Of a stretch of DNA of 64,000 nt, positions 43,077-53,806 are shown piece after piece. Position 1 is the stretch's first letter, and each line of letters opens with the position of its first letter. The position numbers and the translations under genes are program-made. Source of the stretch: Prosopocoilus inquinatus (lineage: Eukaryota; Arthropoda; Insecta; Coleoptera; Lucanidae); the NCBI GenBank assembly GCA_036172665.1, contig CM069877.1:17819001-17883000 (forward strand), written 5' to 3'. A model generated the notes under the pieces. The model searched no databases, was not told the DNA's origin, and saw only the letters and a program-made list of their open reading frames with translations.

Positions 43077-45497
43077 TTATAACACATGTTTCAATGTTAC
43101 ATACAGTTTTGACGATATTCGACTACATAAGAGAGGAAAAACGTCATGTAAATCAGTATATGAAACAACAACTTTATCATCTGTATATTCAACTTCAAAG
43201 CTTTGAAAATGGTGATTGAAACAAACTGTATTCAATTTATTTAGCACAAAGAAAACTTTTTTGTCATCTTCAGTAATTATGTGTCCAATAATACCAAATC
43301 GTGGAATATCGTTTGCTTTTTCTACTAAAACCATCTGCGGTTTATATAAAATACCAAACATTTCAATCCAATTAGTTAGACATAAGTTTTCTCTTGGTGT
43401 ATCCAGAAAGAAAGACTCGTAAGTACAGGTATCGATAGGATTTAATTGACCTAAATTATTGATACTACTATCTTGTAAAGGTGTCACAAGTTCATAACAC
43501 AGTTTTAATTGAGCTTTGACAGACAACGTATGGATTATATTTTTAAATGATCCGGATATATTAGAAGTTAACTTTGACTGCCTATGTTTCTGCTCAAATC
43601 GCATACTCCAAAAATGTATTAAAGGTCCACATTTTTCAAGCACAAGTGGATAATGAACGAGATGGTGATGTTTCGGTTTGAGTGGTCCGCAAAGAGAAAT
43701 ATATAACTTGTGATGTTCTTCTATAAGAACTCTTAAGCGTATGGTTTCAGAGAACTGAAGTGAAGGACTTGTAATGATATCAATGATTTCCCTTAATTTT
43801 ATCCATAACTGCCAAAGCTCCAGATCTTGAGGAACTAAATCACCAATTACTAAGCCAAAATATCTGGACAAAAACAACATTTCTGATGCTGACATTTTTA
43901 AACCATTTTTTAAATTGGAAAGCACTACCTTCTGTGGTTTATTTCTTTTTTCTATTTCACCACAATTAAATGCACCAATACGATCATTAAAAGTGCTCAG
44001 AGAAAATAATCGATAGTCACAAATAAGTTTATATAATATAAAAGTCATGTCATAGACACATACACCTTCGAACATGTCATGCATAATGTCTACACTAACA
44101 TTGTTTGTTACATGAAAATCTTGTAATTCATGCCAAATACAAGGCTCCTTTACACCTGTTTGTGAAATGTGATGAGCTAAGTCAGATTCGTAATTTTCTT
44201 CTGTTCTTAGCAGAGTGTCATCGCTAACGCATAAAAATTGTGAATCAGCTTTATGTATTTTACAAAACCTACATCTGTAATTTGCAGAAAAACATTCTGT
44301 AAAACCCAGCACAGAATGGACACCCAAATTATCTCCCAAAATCAGGCCTAATTTGAAATATATTCTCTCATCTGAAATGCCATTATTCACAATAATGCCA
44401 TCAGTCTCTAAAAATTTTAATTCTTCAATAATTTTATAAAAGATTTTCTTGTTGCCAAATACTTTTTTATCACGAGAATGGAATAAAGCAAATAAATAAA
44501 TATTACTTAATTTTGAGAGTAAATGTTGAGGTAAACAAGGTATTGTGAAGTATACCGCCCCTAACTTATTGATGCCCGCATGTGAACCTAAACAATTCCC
44601 AACTTCGTAATCATCGTAGTAAATAAACAATGGCAATATAGTTTTCTCATTGGACATGAATTGTTTCCAAATATTGCCTTGTACAAAGTTGTAACATATT
44701 TTTTCAGTTTTTAAATTCACAATGCAGTTTTTAGTTTGATTTAAAATATCTGGTTTTTCCAGAATACATTGCAGTACTTTACGAATAGGTATAAATTTTC
44801 CTTTCACTTCCTTTGGTGCAAATGTCGTATCATTATTATGCGTTACGAAATGCATAGCATGGCTGATAACATAATCCTCAGGTAGTATAAATAATTTGGA
44901 ATTTTCGAAATATTTTATACGTTTGTATTCAGTGTCGAAATCATTAAAAGCAGTGCAACACATTTCAAACACATCTGTGAACGTTTTAATAACATCACCA
45001 TTGCAATTTAAAACTAATAACTGTGCAAGTACCATTTTTTGTAAATCTTTGAATACAGTGTGAAAAAGAATTTGAAAAGATTGTACAATATATTGTACAA
45101 AGCTTCGAGGAATCAACGAATTATTATACATTTCAGAAAATATATGTATTATAGAATTTTTTAACAGTTCTTCTATTTTATTAATGTTCACGGTTTCTTG
45201 TTCCTCTTCAAAATCAGAATTACTATGTAGCGTTTTATCTTCCAGTTTTTCAATTTCTAATGTATTTTCACATAAATCTGAATTAAAATTTTCTGTATGC
45301 ACTGTATTCAATATTGCATCTGTGTTATGAATCTTCAAATGCTTGATGAAACAATTACGATTGGTAAATTGGCGTTGGCAATTATTTTGAATGCAAACGT
45401 ACAAACTGTGGTGTTTCAAATTATGAGAAATCTTTAAGTGAAAAGTTAAAGCTTTGATAGAGAGTACTATCTTATAACATATGTAACATTGAAACAT
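43077..45497 (-). CDS. Transposase-like protein with two N-terminal C2H2 fingers (806 aa)
   Basis: An intact single-exon frame. I start it at the first in-frame ATG (45497); an in-frame TAA lies 15 codons upstream. Two C2H2 fingers open the protein (Cys4, Cys7, His20, His25; Cys35, Cys40, His53, His57). An acidic low-complexity stretch follows (about 70-105). The large C-terminal region has NCLGSHAGINKLGAVYF (about 301), GDNLGVHSVLGF (about 388), a Cys pair in YRCRFCKIHK (409, 412), DIMHDMFEGV (470-479), LKPKHHHLVHYP (606) and FWSMRFEQKHR (629-639). Conserved Asp, His and Glu in such motifs suggest a DDE-type nuclease of the kind found in large two-gene DNA transposons (CACTA/EnSpm-like); that assignment is inference. 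The gene lies only 49 bp after the stop of the SAM-domain gene, same strand, and is followed by the 75-bp array. No stop or shift interrupts 2.4 kb, which argues for recent activity or selection. Confidence 0.8.
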   Translation of the reverse strand: MFQCYICYKIVLSIKALTFHLKISHNLKHHSLYVCIQNNCQRQFTNRNCFIKHLKIHNTDAILNTVHTENFNSDLCENTLEIEKLEDKTLHSNSDFEEEQETVNINKIEELLKNSIIHIFSEMYNNSLIPRSFVQYIVQSFQILFHTVFKDLQKMVLAQLLVLNCNGDVIKTFTDVFEMCCTAFNDFDTEYKRIKYFENSKLFILPEDYVISHAMHFVTHNNDTTFAPKEVKGKFIPIRKVLQCILEKPDILNQTKNCIVNLKTEKICYNFVQGNIWKQFMSNEKTILPLFIYYDDYEVGNCLGSHAGINKLGAVYFTIPCLPQHLLSKLSNIYLFALFHSRDKKVFGNKKIFYKIIEELKFLETDGIIVNNGISDERIYFKLGLILGDNLGVHSVLGFTECFSANYRCRFCKIHKADSQFLCVSDDTLLRTEENYESDLAHHISQTGVKEPCIWHELQDFHVTNNVSVDIMHDMFEGVCVYDMTFILYKLICDYRLFSLSTFNDRIGAFNCGEIEKRNKPQKVVLSNLKNGLKMSASEMLFLSRYFGLVIGDLVPQDLELWQLWIKLREIIDIITSPSLQFSETIRLRVLIEEHHKLYISLCGPLKPKHHHLVHYPLVLEKCGPLIHFWSMRFEQKHRQSKLTSNISGSFKNIIHTLSVKAQLKLCYELVTPLQDSSINNLGQLNPIDTCTYESFFLDTPRENLCLTNWIEMFGILYKPQMVLVEKANDIPRFGIIGHIITEDDKKVFFVLNKLNTVCFNHHFQSFEVEYTDDKVVVSYTDLHDVFPLLCSRISSKLYVTLKHVL

Positions 45498-45546
45498 AGT
45501 GGCATATACAAAAATAAACTGCACAGACAATTACTCATGAAAATGA

Positions 45547-48500
45547 TCAATCCTCAGATATTTTCTTGAGATCAGATATTAATTGTGATACAGACACATA
45601 GTGATGATCACGTTGTGTGTGTATGTCGTAAATGTAATTTTGCAAAAATGTCCACACATTGTCGGATTCTTTGGGGTAATTTGTTTTTAACATGTGAAAA
45701 CATTTAAAACATACATCAATAGCTTTCAACGGAGATTCTACATTATATAATTGCTTATTTATATGTACGTAGCTGCTTACGACTTTTGCTGGATTTTCGG
45801 CCACAATTATTGGTAATGGTTGTGCACTAAGTTTAAATTTTGACAACTTCTCTTCACGTTCTTCGAGATTCTTTGTTATGTCTCCTGCAGAATCCAAGAA
45901 CATCACAAATCCGCGCTGTATTTCCACTTTAGATGGCCTCCAATGCAAAGTAGGTTTTTTGCTTTTTATATTTATTCCTGATAGCAATAAAGGCAAAATT
46001 TGTAGGGCAAAAAGCTCTCGTGAGGCTAGAACAAAATAAATATAAAAAATAGGATACATTTCTAACGTATAAAGTATATACCGTGAATTTATTTTAACAT
46101 AAAACATGAAACTGTCATTTTGAATAGTAATATTTTACTTTAAAATATAATATCACGGTATGTGAAACTATACGGGGTGTTTCACTTAAGGCGGATTCTT
46201 TCCTACCTCTCTAGATATTAATTTTACGAAAAAATGTTTCAAATGAAAGTTTCACTGTATCATGTGGAGCATATTCTAAAATTAGTTTAACGTATACAGA
46301 GTGTTCCATTTAGTCTGGGCGTTAGGTCACTTCCTTATTTTAAATGGAACACCCTATATATTTTTACATTTTCGGATTCTGGACTGAATTTTATCTGACT
46401 TTATGTATCAAACATAGGTGCTAAAGTAATCTGTTTTCCTGTTATTCAATTTTTTATTAAAAAATTCCCTGTTGCACTAGTTCATACAAATGCAAATATA
46501 TTTCAAACAAATGACGTTAGAGACTTGTAATTTTTTGCAAATGTTTCATCTTGAAACGCTTTTTTAATTATACTGTCAAGAAAAATTCCAAGCAACATAA
46601 GTTTTTACAAAAAAATTAATAAACTTGAGAATGTTCAAATTACGATAACTATTTCTTTTTTAATGGAGTGCCATATATCTTTTACCATTACTAGATGCGC
46701 TATTTAATTCTCTTTTCAATGATAATAGGGTTGTCGAAATCTGTCGTTAATAGTTTTTCAGTATTTAGATTTTTCTCTACGATTTTTAAAAATACAAGAA
46801 ATATTGTGGCATTTGTTATTTGCTATGGTTACAAAGCACATAAACTCTTTGTTTATCTTCACCCTAAGATTATTAAGTATTATGCGACATTCAAAAAGTT
46901 CAAATAATTTTTAAGAAGGTCTCTTACGCAAGAAGACATAATTTTACACTTGCCATGATATCCAAGCTAATGAACCCTAAGAAAAATCTTCTATTATTGT
47001 CATTAGATGCATGTAGATTTAACAAGACGTGCTTCAGTAGTTGGAACGTTATTAAACGAATTCGCTGTTTTATGAAACCCTAGAATGCGGTCAAATGAAG
47101 ATACTGAGCAATCCACCTTACTGGTCCTCCTCCACTAATCCACTTATTGGTTAAAAAAAATTCCAACAGTTAAAATACGTCTTGTTGTATCCATATGCAT
47201 CTATTTACATCAATAGAAGTTTCTTTATAGGGTTTGATAGCTTCGATATCCATGGCAAGAGTAAAATCCGTACCTATCACGTCTTCTTACGTAAGAGACC
47301 TTCTTAAAGTTTAATTTTAACTTTTTGAATGTCGCATAGTACTTAATAATCTTAGGGTGAAGATAAACAGTTTGTTTGCTCTGTAACCATAGAAACTAAC
47401 AAATGTCACAATATTTCGTGTATTTTTAGAAATCGTAAAGAAAAATCTAAATACTGAAAAAACTATTAACGACAGATATCAACAACCGCATCCAATAATG
47501 GTACAAGATATATGGCATTCCATTTAAAAAAATTAGTTATCGTAGTTTGAATATTCTCAAGTTTATTAATTTTTTTGTAAGAACTAATTTAGCTGGGATT
47601 TTCTCTTGACGATGTAACTAAAAAAGCGTTTCAAGACGAGACTTTTGCAAAAAAAACTACGAGTCTCTAACGTCATTTGTTCGGAAGATATTTGTATTTG
47701 TTTGAGGTTCTGTAAGAGCAATAATTAAAAAAAAAGTTGAATAACGCGAAAACGGTTTCGATTAGACCCTATGTATGGTGCACAAAGTCACCTTAGAATT
47801 CAGCCCAGAATCCGAAAATGTAAAAATATATAGGGTGTTCCATTTAAAATAAAGAAGTGACCTAACGCCCAGGCTAAAGGCAACACTCTGTATACGTCAA
47901 ACTAATTCAAAAATATGCTCCACATGATATAGTGAAACTTTTATTTAAAACTTTTTTTCGTAAAACTAAAATCTACAGAGATATGAAAGAATCCGCCTTA
48001 GGTGGAACACCCTGTATAATTGAAGAAAACTAAGCAATTCAGCAACTTATAATTTGATTTGTTACTTATCTAACGAAAATCTCTTACCATCAGTTTTTAT
48101 GCAATCTGCATTCTTTTCAAATAAATTTTTAATGTAAACGTCTTTTTTTGTTTGTGCCACTTGTAAAATTTGTTTTGCGCAAAGTGTCCATTTATTATAC
48201 AAGTGGTTGGAATGTGAATTATATATTTGATCGAAGTCAATCTGAAACTAATAAGAAAGTTTATTTCAGTTAATTTAAATTAATTATTTAAAAGCACACT
48301 TCAGTTTTTAATAAAAATTCTTATATTTGTATGTAGGTAGCGTGAAAATTAACTAGCGGATAAATTCTACACTTTCAAGACGATCGACTTTTTCAATAAA
48401 CGCAATAAACAATTTTGTCTAATTCTTTGCCCTTTCCGGGAAATATTTTTAATACTACAGGGTGTTTTAGAAAAGCTGGGCGAGTATTTTATTTTAATGG

Positions 48501-51500
48501 TACCCTCCCAATTTTGTGATTGTAATTTTGAATTCTGCTCAAACCTTTACAAATTTTTCATATAAGTCAACTGTTTTCGAGATATTGACGCTTGAAGGTA
48601 CATACGAAATAATTTAAATTTTATTTAAGTGATAATTAATATATAATAGCATCGTTATGAAAAACTAAGGTGAAAAAGAGGATATAGCTGTACTAAAAGT
48701 TAACAATTTTTAATTTTCAGTCTGTTAAACGTTAAAAATTATCAACTTTCAAGGGTCAATATGTGAAAAAGTTGACTTTTAACAAGTGGTCACTCAAGTG
48801 AAAAATATGGAAAATTTTGAGAATTCAAAATTTAAAAAGAAAATAGGATACCATTTAAAAAAATAAAGGTTACACTCGGCCCAGAAAATACCCTGTAGTA
48901 TAAAAAATATTTCCTGAAAAAGGCACAAAAATTGGGATCTGAACGTTTTTAGAAAACATTGATCGCCTTGAAAATGCCAAATTTATCATATAATAGCTTT
49001 TTATTTAATATTTCTTTCAGGTATATGTTTTAATGCATTCAAATATTATAAACTGTACTACTTACCAATCTGTATCCTAGTGGTTCTTTAAAAGCAGGGT
49101 AAGTATTTATGTAGGAATCAATTGTTTCTAGGTCATCAAGCCTCTTTAGTGTAGTATTTTTCCACTTTTCCTCGACTTCCGTTTGTGGTTGACAATTGTT
49201 TTTTAGCCACTGAATATCCTCAAGGATGTCATTACTTACGTTTATATATTTTTCAGGATCTATTAAAAAAATATTTTGTAGCTAATCTACAGGATCTTAA
49301 TAAAAAAAAACTATACAACGTCCATATCCAATACTCAATACAGGCTGTCCACGATATATGTTCACTCTTCTCCAATTCTAATTTTTTACATAAAATTCGG
49401 GATCGATAAATTAAATAAAAGGCTCGATTTTCCGACATTTTCGCAGAAAGTGATATCAACTTTCTTATTTTAAATGGAATGGCCTGTATATTTTTACATA
49501 TTTGAAATCTACAGGTCATTGTGAATCCGAATATGTATCACTTGATAATTTTGGTTTCCATGACAACGAAATTTTTTTTTGTTTTTTTTTTCAATTTGCA
49601 AAGCTAAAAATCCTATATTTTCGTTCTAATGTGATCAAGTAATTCGACAAAGGCCCCTCTTTTGATTGTATTTTAGTTTTTAACATTTTTATGTCACATT
49701 AAATTTTAATTAGGTCGCAAAATGTTCCATTTGAAAAAAATAAGTTACGACCTAATGAAAATGCAATCAAAGGAAGGGCTTTCTCGATCCCGAATTTTAG
49801 GTAAAAAATTAAAATTCCAGAAGAGTGAACATATATCGTGGACATCCTGTGTTGAGTATTGGACATCGGTTTATTAGAATTTTTTCTTGTTTTGATCTCT
49901 ACTATCACCTGCCAAACGTTATATAGTTTTTTTATTAACACTGCATGTGCACTGCATAGTAAAAAAATGTTACCTGCACTTATTTCCGGAGTTATTAATC
50001 CATAATTCTTAAAGAGTTTTCTCATATAAATGTAGGCACTATACAATTTCCCACGAGCAGCTTTTGGCTTTTTGTCAGTATAGCTTTTCATGTATGGTAC
50101 GTAATAGGTTTCAGCTCTTTCGTGAAGAAATATTTTGTTAATTTCATCTGCTAATTCTCGAAATCTTTCAGATGTAATTCTACAAATACAAGTCATCATT
50201 TACAAACCTTACAGAATTATTCATTTTGTAAAAATGCAAATCAAAAATAAAAAATGTAAACAATCCAAAGTTCGTATCAAAAAACAATAAAATCTTGAGT
50301 AAGAAATAATATTCAAAATTAAAATAAATTGTATTTGCCTAAGGCCACTCATAAAATTATTGATGACCTATGATTTATATTAATCTTTTGTTAGTCATTA
50401 CAAAATAATATTCAGTTATTACTAGAAATTACTTTACTTTAGTAAATAAATTAATTTAATAAAGCTCTTTACATTTCACTGTTCAAGAGCTAAACACAAA
50501 CTACTTACTACATGAAATTTATATTGCTCCTAGCCTGAACCTATTTTAATTTATTTTTAAAATTATTTTCTGCATAACTTAATTACTCTTAAATACAAAC
50601 TTCAATGTTACAAATCGATGGTGTCAAATCAATACCGCGCAAGTCTTATATGATTTGTATTAAACTTACATGGTAACAACCAAAATTTTTATTAATTTTC
50701 TATTTCTTAATTGTATTGCATACCTCTTAATGTTGCTTTTCTGCAATTCATGTCGAACAATCAATTCCGCCAGTTTGTTTCGCATAAATGAACCACCACT
50801 AGCATTATAGCTCGCTGCTATTAGCTTCCCTTCTTCTGTTGTTGAAAGCAGTTTTTGTACAGTCTATATAAAACAATCAAATTGTGAATTTTAAATTTTG
50901 AACATTTTAAATGCGACAATCTTATGAAGGTACTTGTTGTTCGTTCGGAAATTAATTATCAGTGAATGTAATTATAAAAATATTTCTGTTTTCTCTTGTC
51001 AAGAACTGTTATTCAGTTATTTTAGAGCAACATTTTTATCAATGTAATTTTTTTAATAAAACAATATATTCAAAAACTTACAGAATTTTTGTCAATTGTA
51101 TTTATTGTGTACGGAAGTCCAACACTTGCCCGTTGTTTATACGGAAGAGGTTTCAAATTTTCTAAAATAATCAATAAATAAATAGTGTTTTAAAATACAA
51201 AAGAAACTTACCAGTGGAGACATTTTGCAAATCTGATAAAGACGACGACGACGACTCGATGGTTTCAGTAGTACTGTCAGATATGCAATCAAGAGAAATA
51301 AAGTCTGATTCGCACGCCTAAAATGAGGAATACTTTTTACATGTTTTTTCTACAAGGCTTAAAAACAAAAAAAGATATTAGTCACAACTTACTAGATTTA
51401 CAATTTCACGTTCATATTTTATAATGAATTTCTTTCTTTTTCCTAACGACGGAATTAATTCCTTTATGTCACTCTGTGTAAGTGAAACGAATGCGTCGTA

Positions 51501-51648
51501 ATCTATATCATTATCTAAAACAATTCGCACTTACAGCCGCAATGCTCATCTAATAATAAATAAGACTTTTGTTCAACATACCTGCAAATGTTTGACACAG
51601 TTCTTCAAGTTGCCACTGTTTTAAAATATCTCCTACATTCTTCTCCAT
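45547..51648 (-). CDS. Nine-exon gene for a SAM-like-domain protein (about 515 aa), partner of the transposase-like gene
   Basis: Exons (- strand): 51648-51582, 51514-51393, 51317-51212, 51161-51082, 50863-50724, 50179-49974, 49259-49066, 48241-48088, 46025-45547. Every intron is GT-AG with good donors (GTAAGT, GTATGT) and phases agree at all eight joins, giving 1548 nt including the stop. Residues 1-63 (MEKNVGDILKQWQLEELCQT, then DYDAFVSLTQSDIKELIP, LGKRKKFI) look like a SAM helical protein-interaction domain. A serine-rich stretch follows in exon 3. Exons 5-6 hold AELIVRHELQKSNIKR, ERFRELADEINKIFLHERAE and RGKLYSAYIYMRKLFKNYGL; exon 9 holds ELFALQILPLLLSG, HWRPSKVEIQRGF and NYPKESDNVWTFLQNYIYDI. 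I recall this architecture from uncharacterised proteins widespread in fish and cnidarians, but its function is unknown to me. Introns 1-3 are 50-75 bp; introns 6, 7 and 8 are enlarged by MITEs. The adjacent gene suggests a two-protein transposon. Confidence 0.8.
46173..48014. mobile_element. Long inverted-repeat MITE, family I, copy 1 (in intron 8)
   Basis: The 1842-bp palindrome begins CGGGGTGTTTCACTTAAGGC and ends GCCTTAGGTGGAACACCCTG, with TA on both sides (46171-46172 and 48015-48016). The arms are about 750 bp and contain TATTTTAAATGGAACACCC. It accounts for nearly all of intron 8 (46026-48087). A second, partial copy lies at 52623-53667. Confidence 0.85.
48458..48895. mobile_element. 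Inverted-repeat MITE in intron 7
   Basis: The 438-bp unit begins CAGGGTGTTTTAGAAAAGC and ends GGCCCAGAAAATACCCTG with TA duplications (48456-48457 and 48896-48897). Inverted similarity continues outside (CGGGAAATATTTTTAATACT and its inverse), so it may lie within a larger palindrome of about 48378-48980. Confidence 0.7.
49289..49944. mobile_element. Long inverted-repeat MITE, family F, copy 2 (in intron 6)
   Basis: The left tip ACAGGATCTTAATAAAAAAA, then ACAACGT, and the right TTTTTATTAACACTGCATG correspond to family F of 39 kb. The central region holds CCATGACAACGAA and CTATCACCTGCCAAACGTTA. Removing it leaves only about 58 bp of intron, the size of the short introns in this gene. Confidence 0.7.
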
Positions 51649-52622
51649 CTTGCCAATTCACAGATAAACCGTTTAGTTTTTTAACGCAGTAAAATATAAA
51701 ATGTGCATCGTATCATATGCGCATTAACTTAACATCAGGTGATCGTCCACCAGTCGCCACCCCTCTTGTATTTATTCCTGCATGCTTTGCAGTAAATATT
51801 ACTACATTGAATAATGTCTTTCTAGTAATCTGTATGAGTTACATTTGCTTTGCTGTAGCAAGATGAATTACTTTTTCCAAAATATTCGTTAACATATTAT
51901 TTACATATACACAACAAATTGTAATAGATCTTTATGTAACAGTCTACTAATAATTACCGTAATTTGAATGTGTATACTATCAAAAAACTGTACACACTAT
52001 AATTGCATTTTTTTTAATACAAACTTTTTCATACTGTTAGAACAATCGCGTAGAATTCATATTTACAAATATGACAATATTAACTGCAAAATTTTATTAA
52101 TAAGTTTGTAGTCCCGTGTTCAATACCGATTCTTTCTGTGCGCGCTCGTCTGCACCAGCGGTGAAAGTGGTGTCAAGAGTAATGTAATGAACTTTAACAA
52201 TAAATAAGCTGGTACCAGTGTAAAAGTTAAGCAGTAAATAACTTCTTTACATAATAATTGCTCTGTAATTACCTCAAATAAAAGAAATTAGCTCATTTTT
52301 TCTGCCCCCTTTGTTTCTCTTTACGTTGCCGGTGCGATTTCTCAGCCAACTAAGATAATTAATAACAATCACACGTTTTCTAATTAACTAATTGCTAATT
52401 AACAAAGGCAATTAACAATTACGAAGTTTTTCCCCGAGATTATCGCCACAGTTCGCAAATAAATAAATAAGTCCATCTTTACGCTTTAATGCTCCTTTAT
52501 GAAGGGAGGTTAAGGAGGCAGTGTAAGGAGTGTTCTTGAATTCCGTCCTTAATATTATATTTAGAACTTCAAATTTCGCAGCCAGTTTCATATAAAATGG
52601 CTAATTTTTTCTGAAAAATGCA
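51649..52622. other. Region upstream of the SAM-domain gene
   Basis: A TATA-like TTTTATATTTTAC lies about 45-55 bp before the ATG on the - strand (near 51700). A phrase CTTAACATCAGGTGATCGTC near 51730 recalls 3' ends of interspersed repeats in other insects. No terminal repeat matching the 42-kb side was found by eye. Confidence 0.35.
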
Positions 52623-53667
52623 CACAGCAATAGAAGTTTCTTCTTAGGGTCTTAGCTTGGATATCCATGGCAAGAGTAAAATCTGTACCTATCAGGTTTT
52701 CTTAAGCAAGAGGCCTTCTTAAAGATTAATTTGAACATTTTGAATGTCGCATGATACTTAATAATAATTGAAGTTTGTTCTTGTCCGATGAAAATTGTAA
52801 GTACAGAGTTTTTTTAATCTCAAACCGGACAGAAAAATGAAGGGAAACACACTCAACGTTTCGCTATAGATTTATAGTTTCGTCAGCTATAAATCTATAG
52901 CGAAACGTTGAGTGTGTTTCCCTTCATTTTTCTGTCCGGTTTGAGATTAAAAAAACTTTGTACTTATACTTAATAATGTTAGGGAAAAATAAACAAACAA
53001 TTTGTTTGCTGTGTAACCATAGCAACTAACATAAAGGTCTCAATATTTCGTGTATTTTTAAAAATCGTAAAAAGAAATTTAATACTGAAAAAACAATTAA
53101 CGACAGATATCGACAACCCTATGTCATTGATAAGAGAATTAAATAGCGCATCTAATAATGATAAAAGTTATATGGCATTCTATTTAAAAAAATAGTTATC
53201 GTAGTTTGAATATTTTCAAGTTTATTAATTTTTTTTTAAGAACTTATCTTGCCAGAATTTTTTCTTTACAATGCAATTGAAAAAGCGTTTCAAGACAAAA
53301 TTTTTGCAAAAAACCACAAGTCCCTAGCGTCATTTAATCGGAAGATATTTGCACTTGTTTGAGGTACTGCAAGAGCGATATTTTTTTTTTAAAAAGCTGA
53401 ATAACGCAAAAACGGTTTAGATTAGATCCTATATATTGTACACAAGATCACATTAATATTCAATCCAGAACCCGAAAAATTTTTAGGGCGTTCCGTTTAA
53501 AATGAAGAAGTGACCTAACGCCCATGCTAAACGGAACACTCTGTACACGTCAAACTAATTTTAAAATATGCTCCACATGATCCTGTGAAACTTTCATTTG
53601 AAACATTTTTTCGTAAAATTAATAACTAAAGAGGCATGAAAGAATCCGCCTTAAGTGGGGCACCCTG
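52623..53667. mobile_element. MITE family I, copy 2 (right half), split by a Penelope-like insertion
   Basis: It matches 47209-48014 from CAATAGAAGTTTCTT and GGATATCCATGGCAAGAG to the right tip CCTTAAGTGGGGCACCCTG. The left arm is missing. The family P copy at 52766-52965 interrupts it. Confidence 0.8.
52766..52965. mobile_element. Palindromic Penelope-like insertion, family P, copy 4
   Basis: The 200-bp insertion is flanked by a 12-bp duplication, ATACTTAATAAT (52754-52765 and 52966-52977), cleanly interrupting MITE family I. Two inverted arms share AAACCGGACAGAAAAATGAA and ACACTCAACGTTTCGC. The hammerhead-like core is incomplete on the right arm and its helix I does not pair on the left. 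Confidence 0.8.
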
Positions 53668-53689
53668 TACACATACATAATTATATAAT

Positions 53690-53806
53690 TGTAATTAATT
53701 TTAAATAATGCATCTATATCATAGGTAAGTAATAGCGAAAACTGATTTTAATAATCTGCTTTAATATTGACGCTATCCACCGAATACGCACTATTGGCCC
53801 AGCCTG
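53690..53806. mobile_element. MITE family A fragment (right arm)
   Basis: It matches 1246-1366: TTGTAATTAATTTTAAAT, GTAATAGCGAAAACTGATTT and CGAATACGCACTATTGGCCC, ending AGCCTGTA. The left arm is missing. Confidence 0.75.

Noticed and set aside
45498..45530. Upstream start of the transposase-like frame at 45530
   Set aside because: The codon there is TTG, not ATG, and an in-frame TAA precedes it. The first ATG is at 45497.
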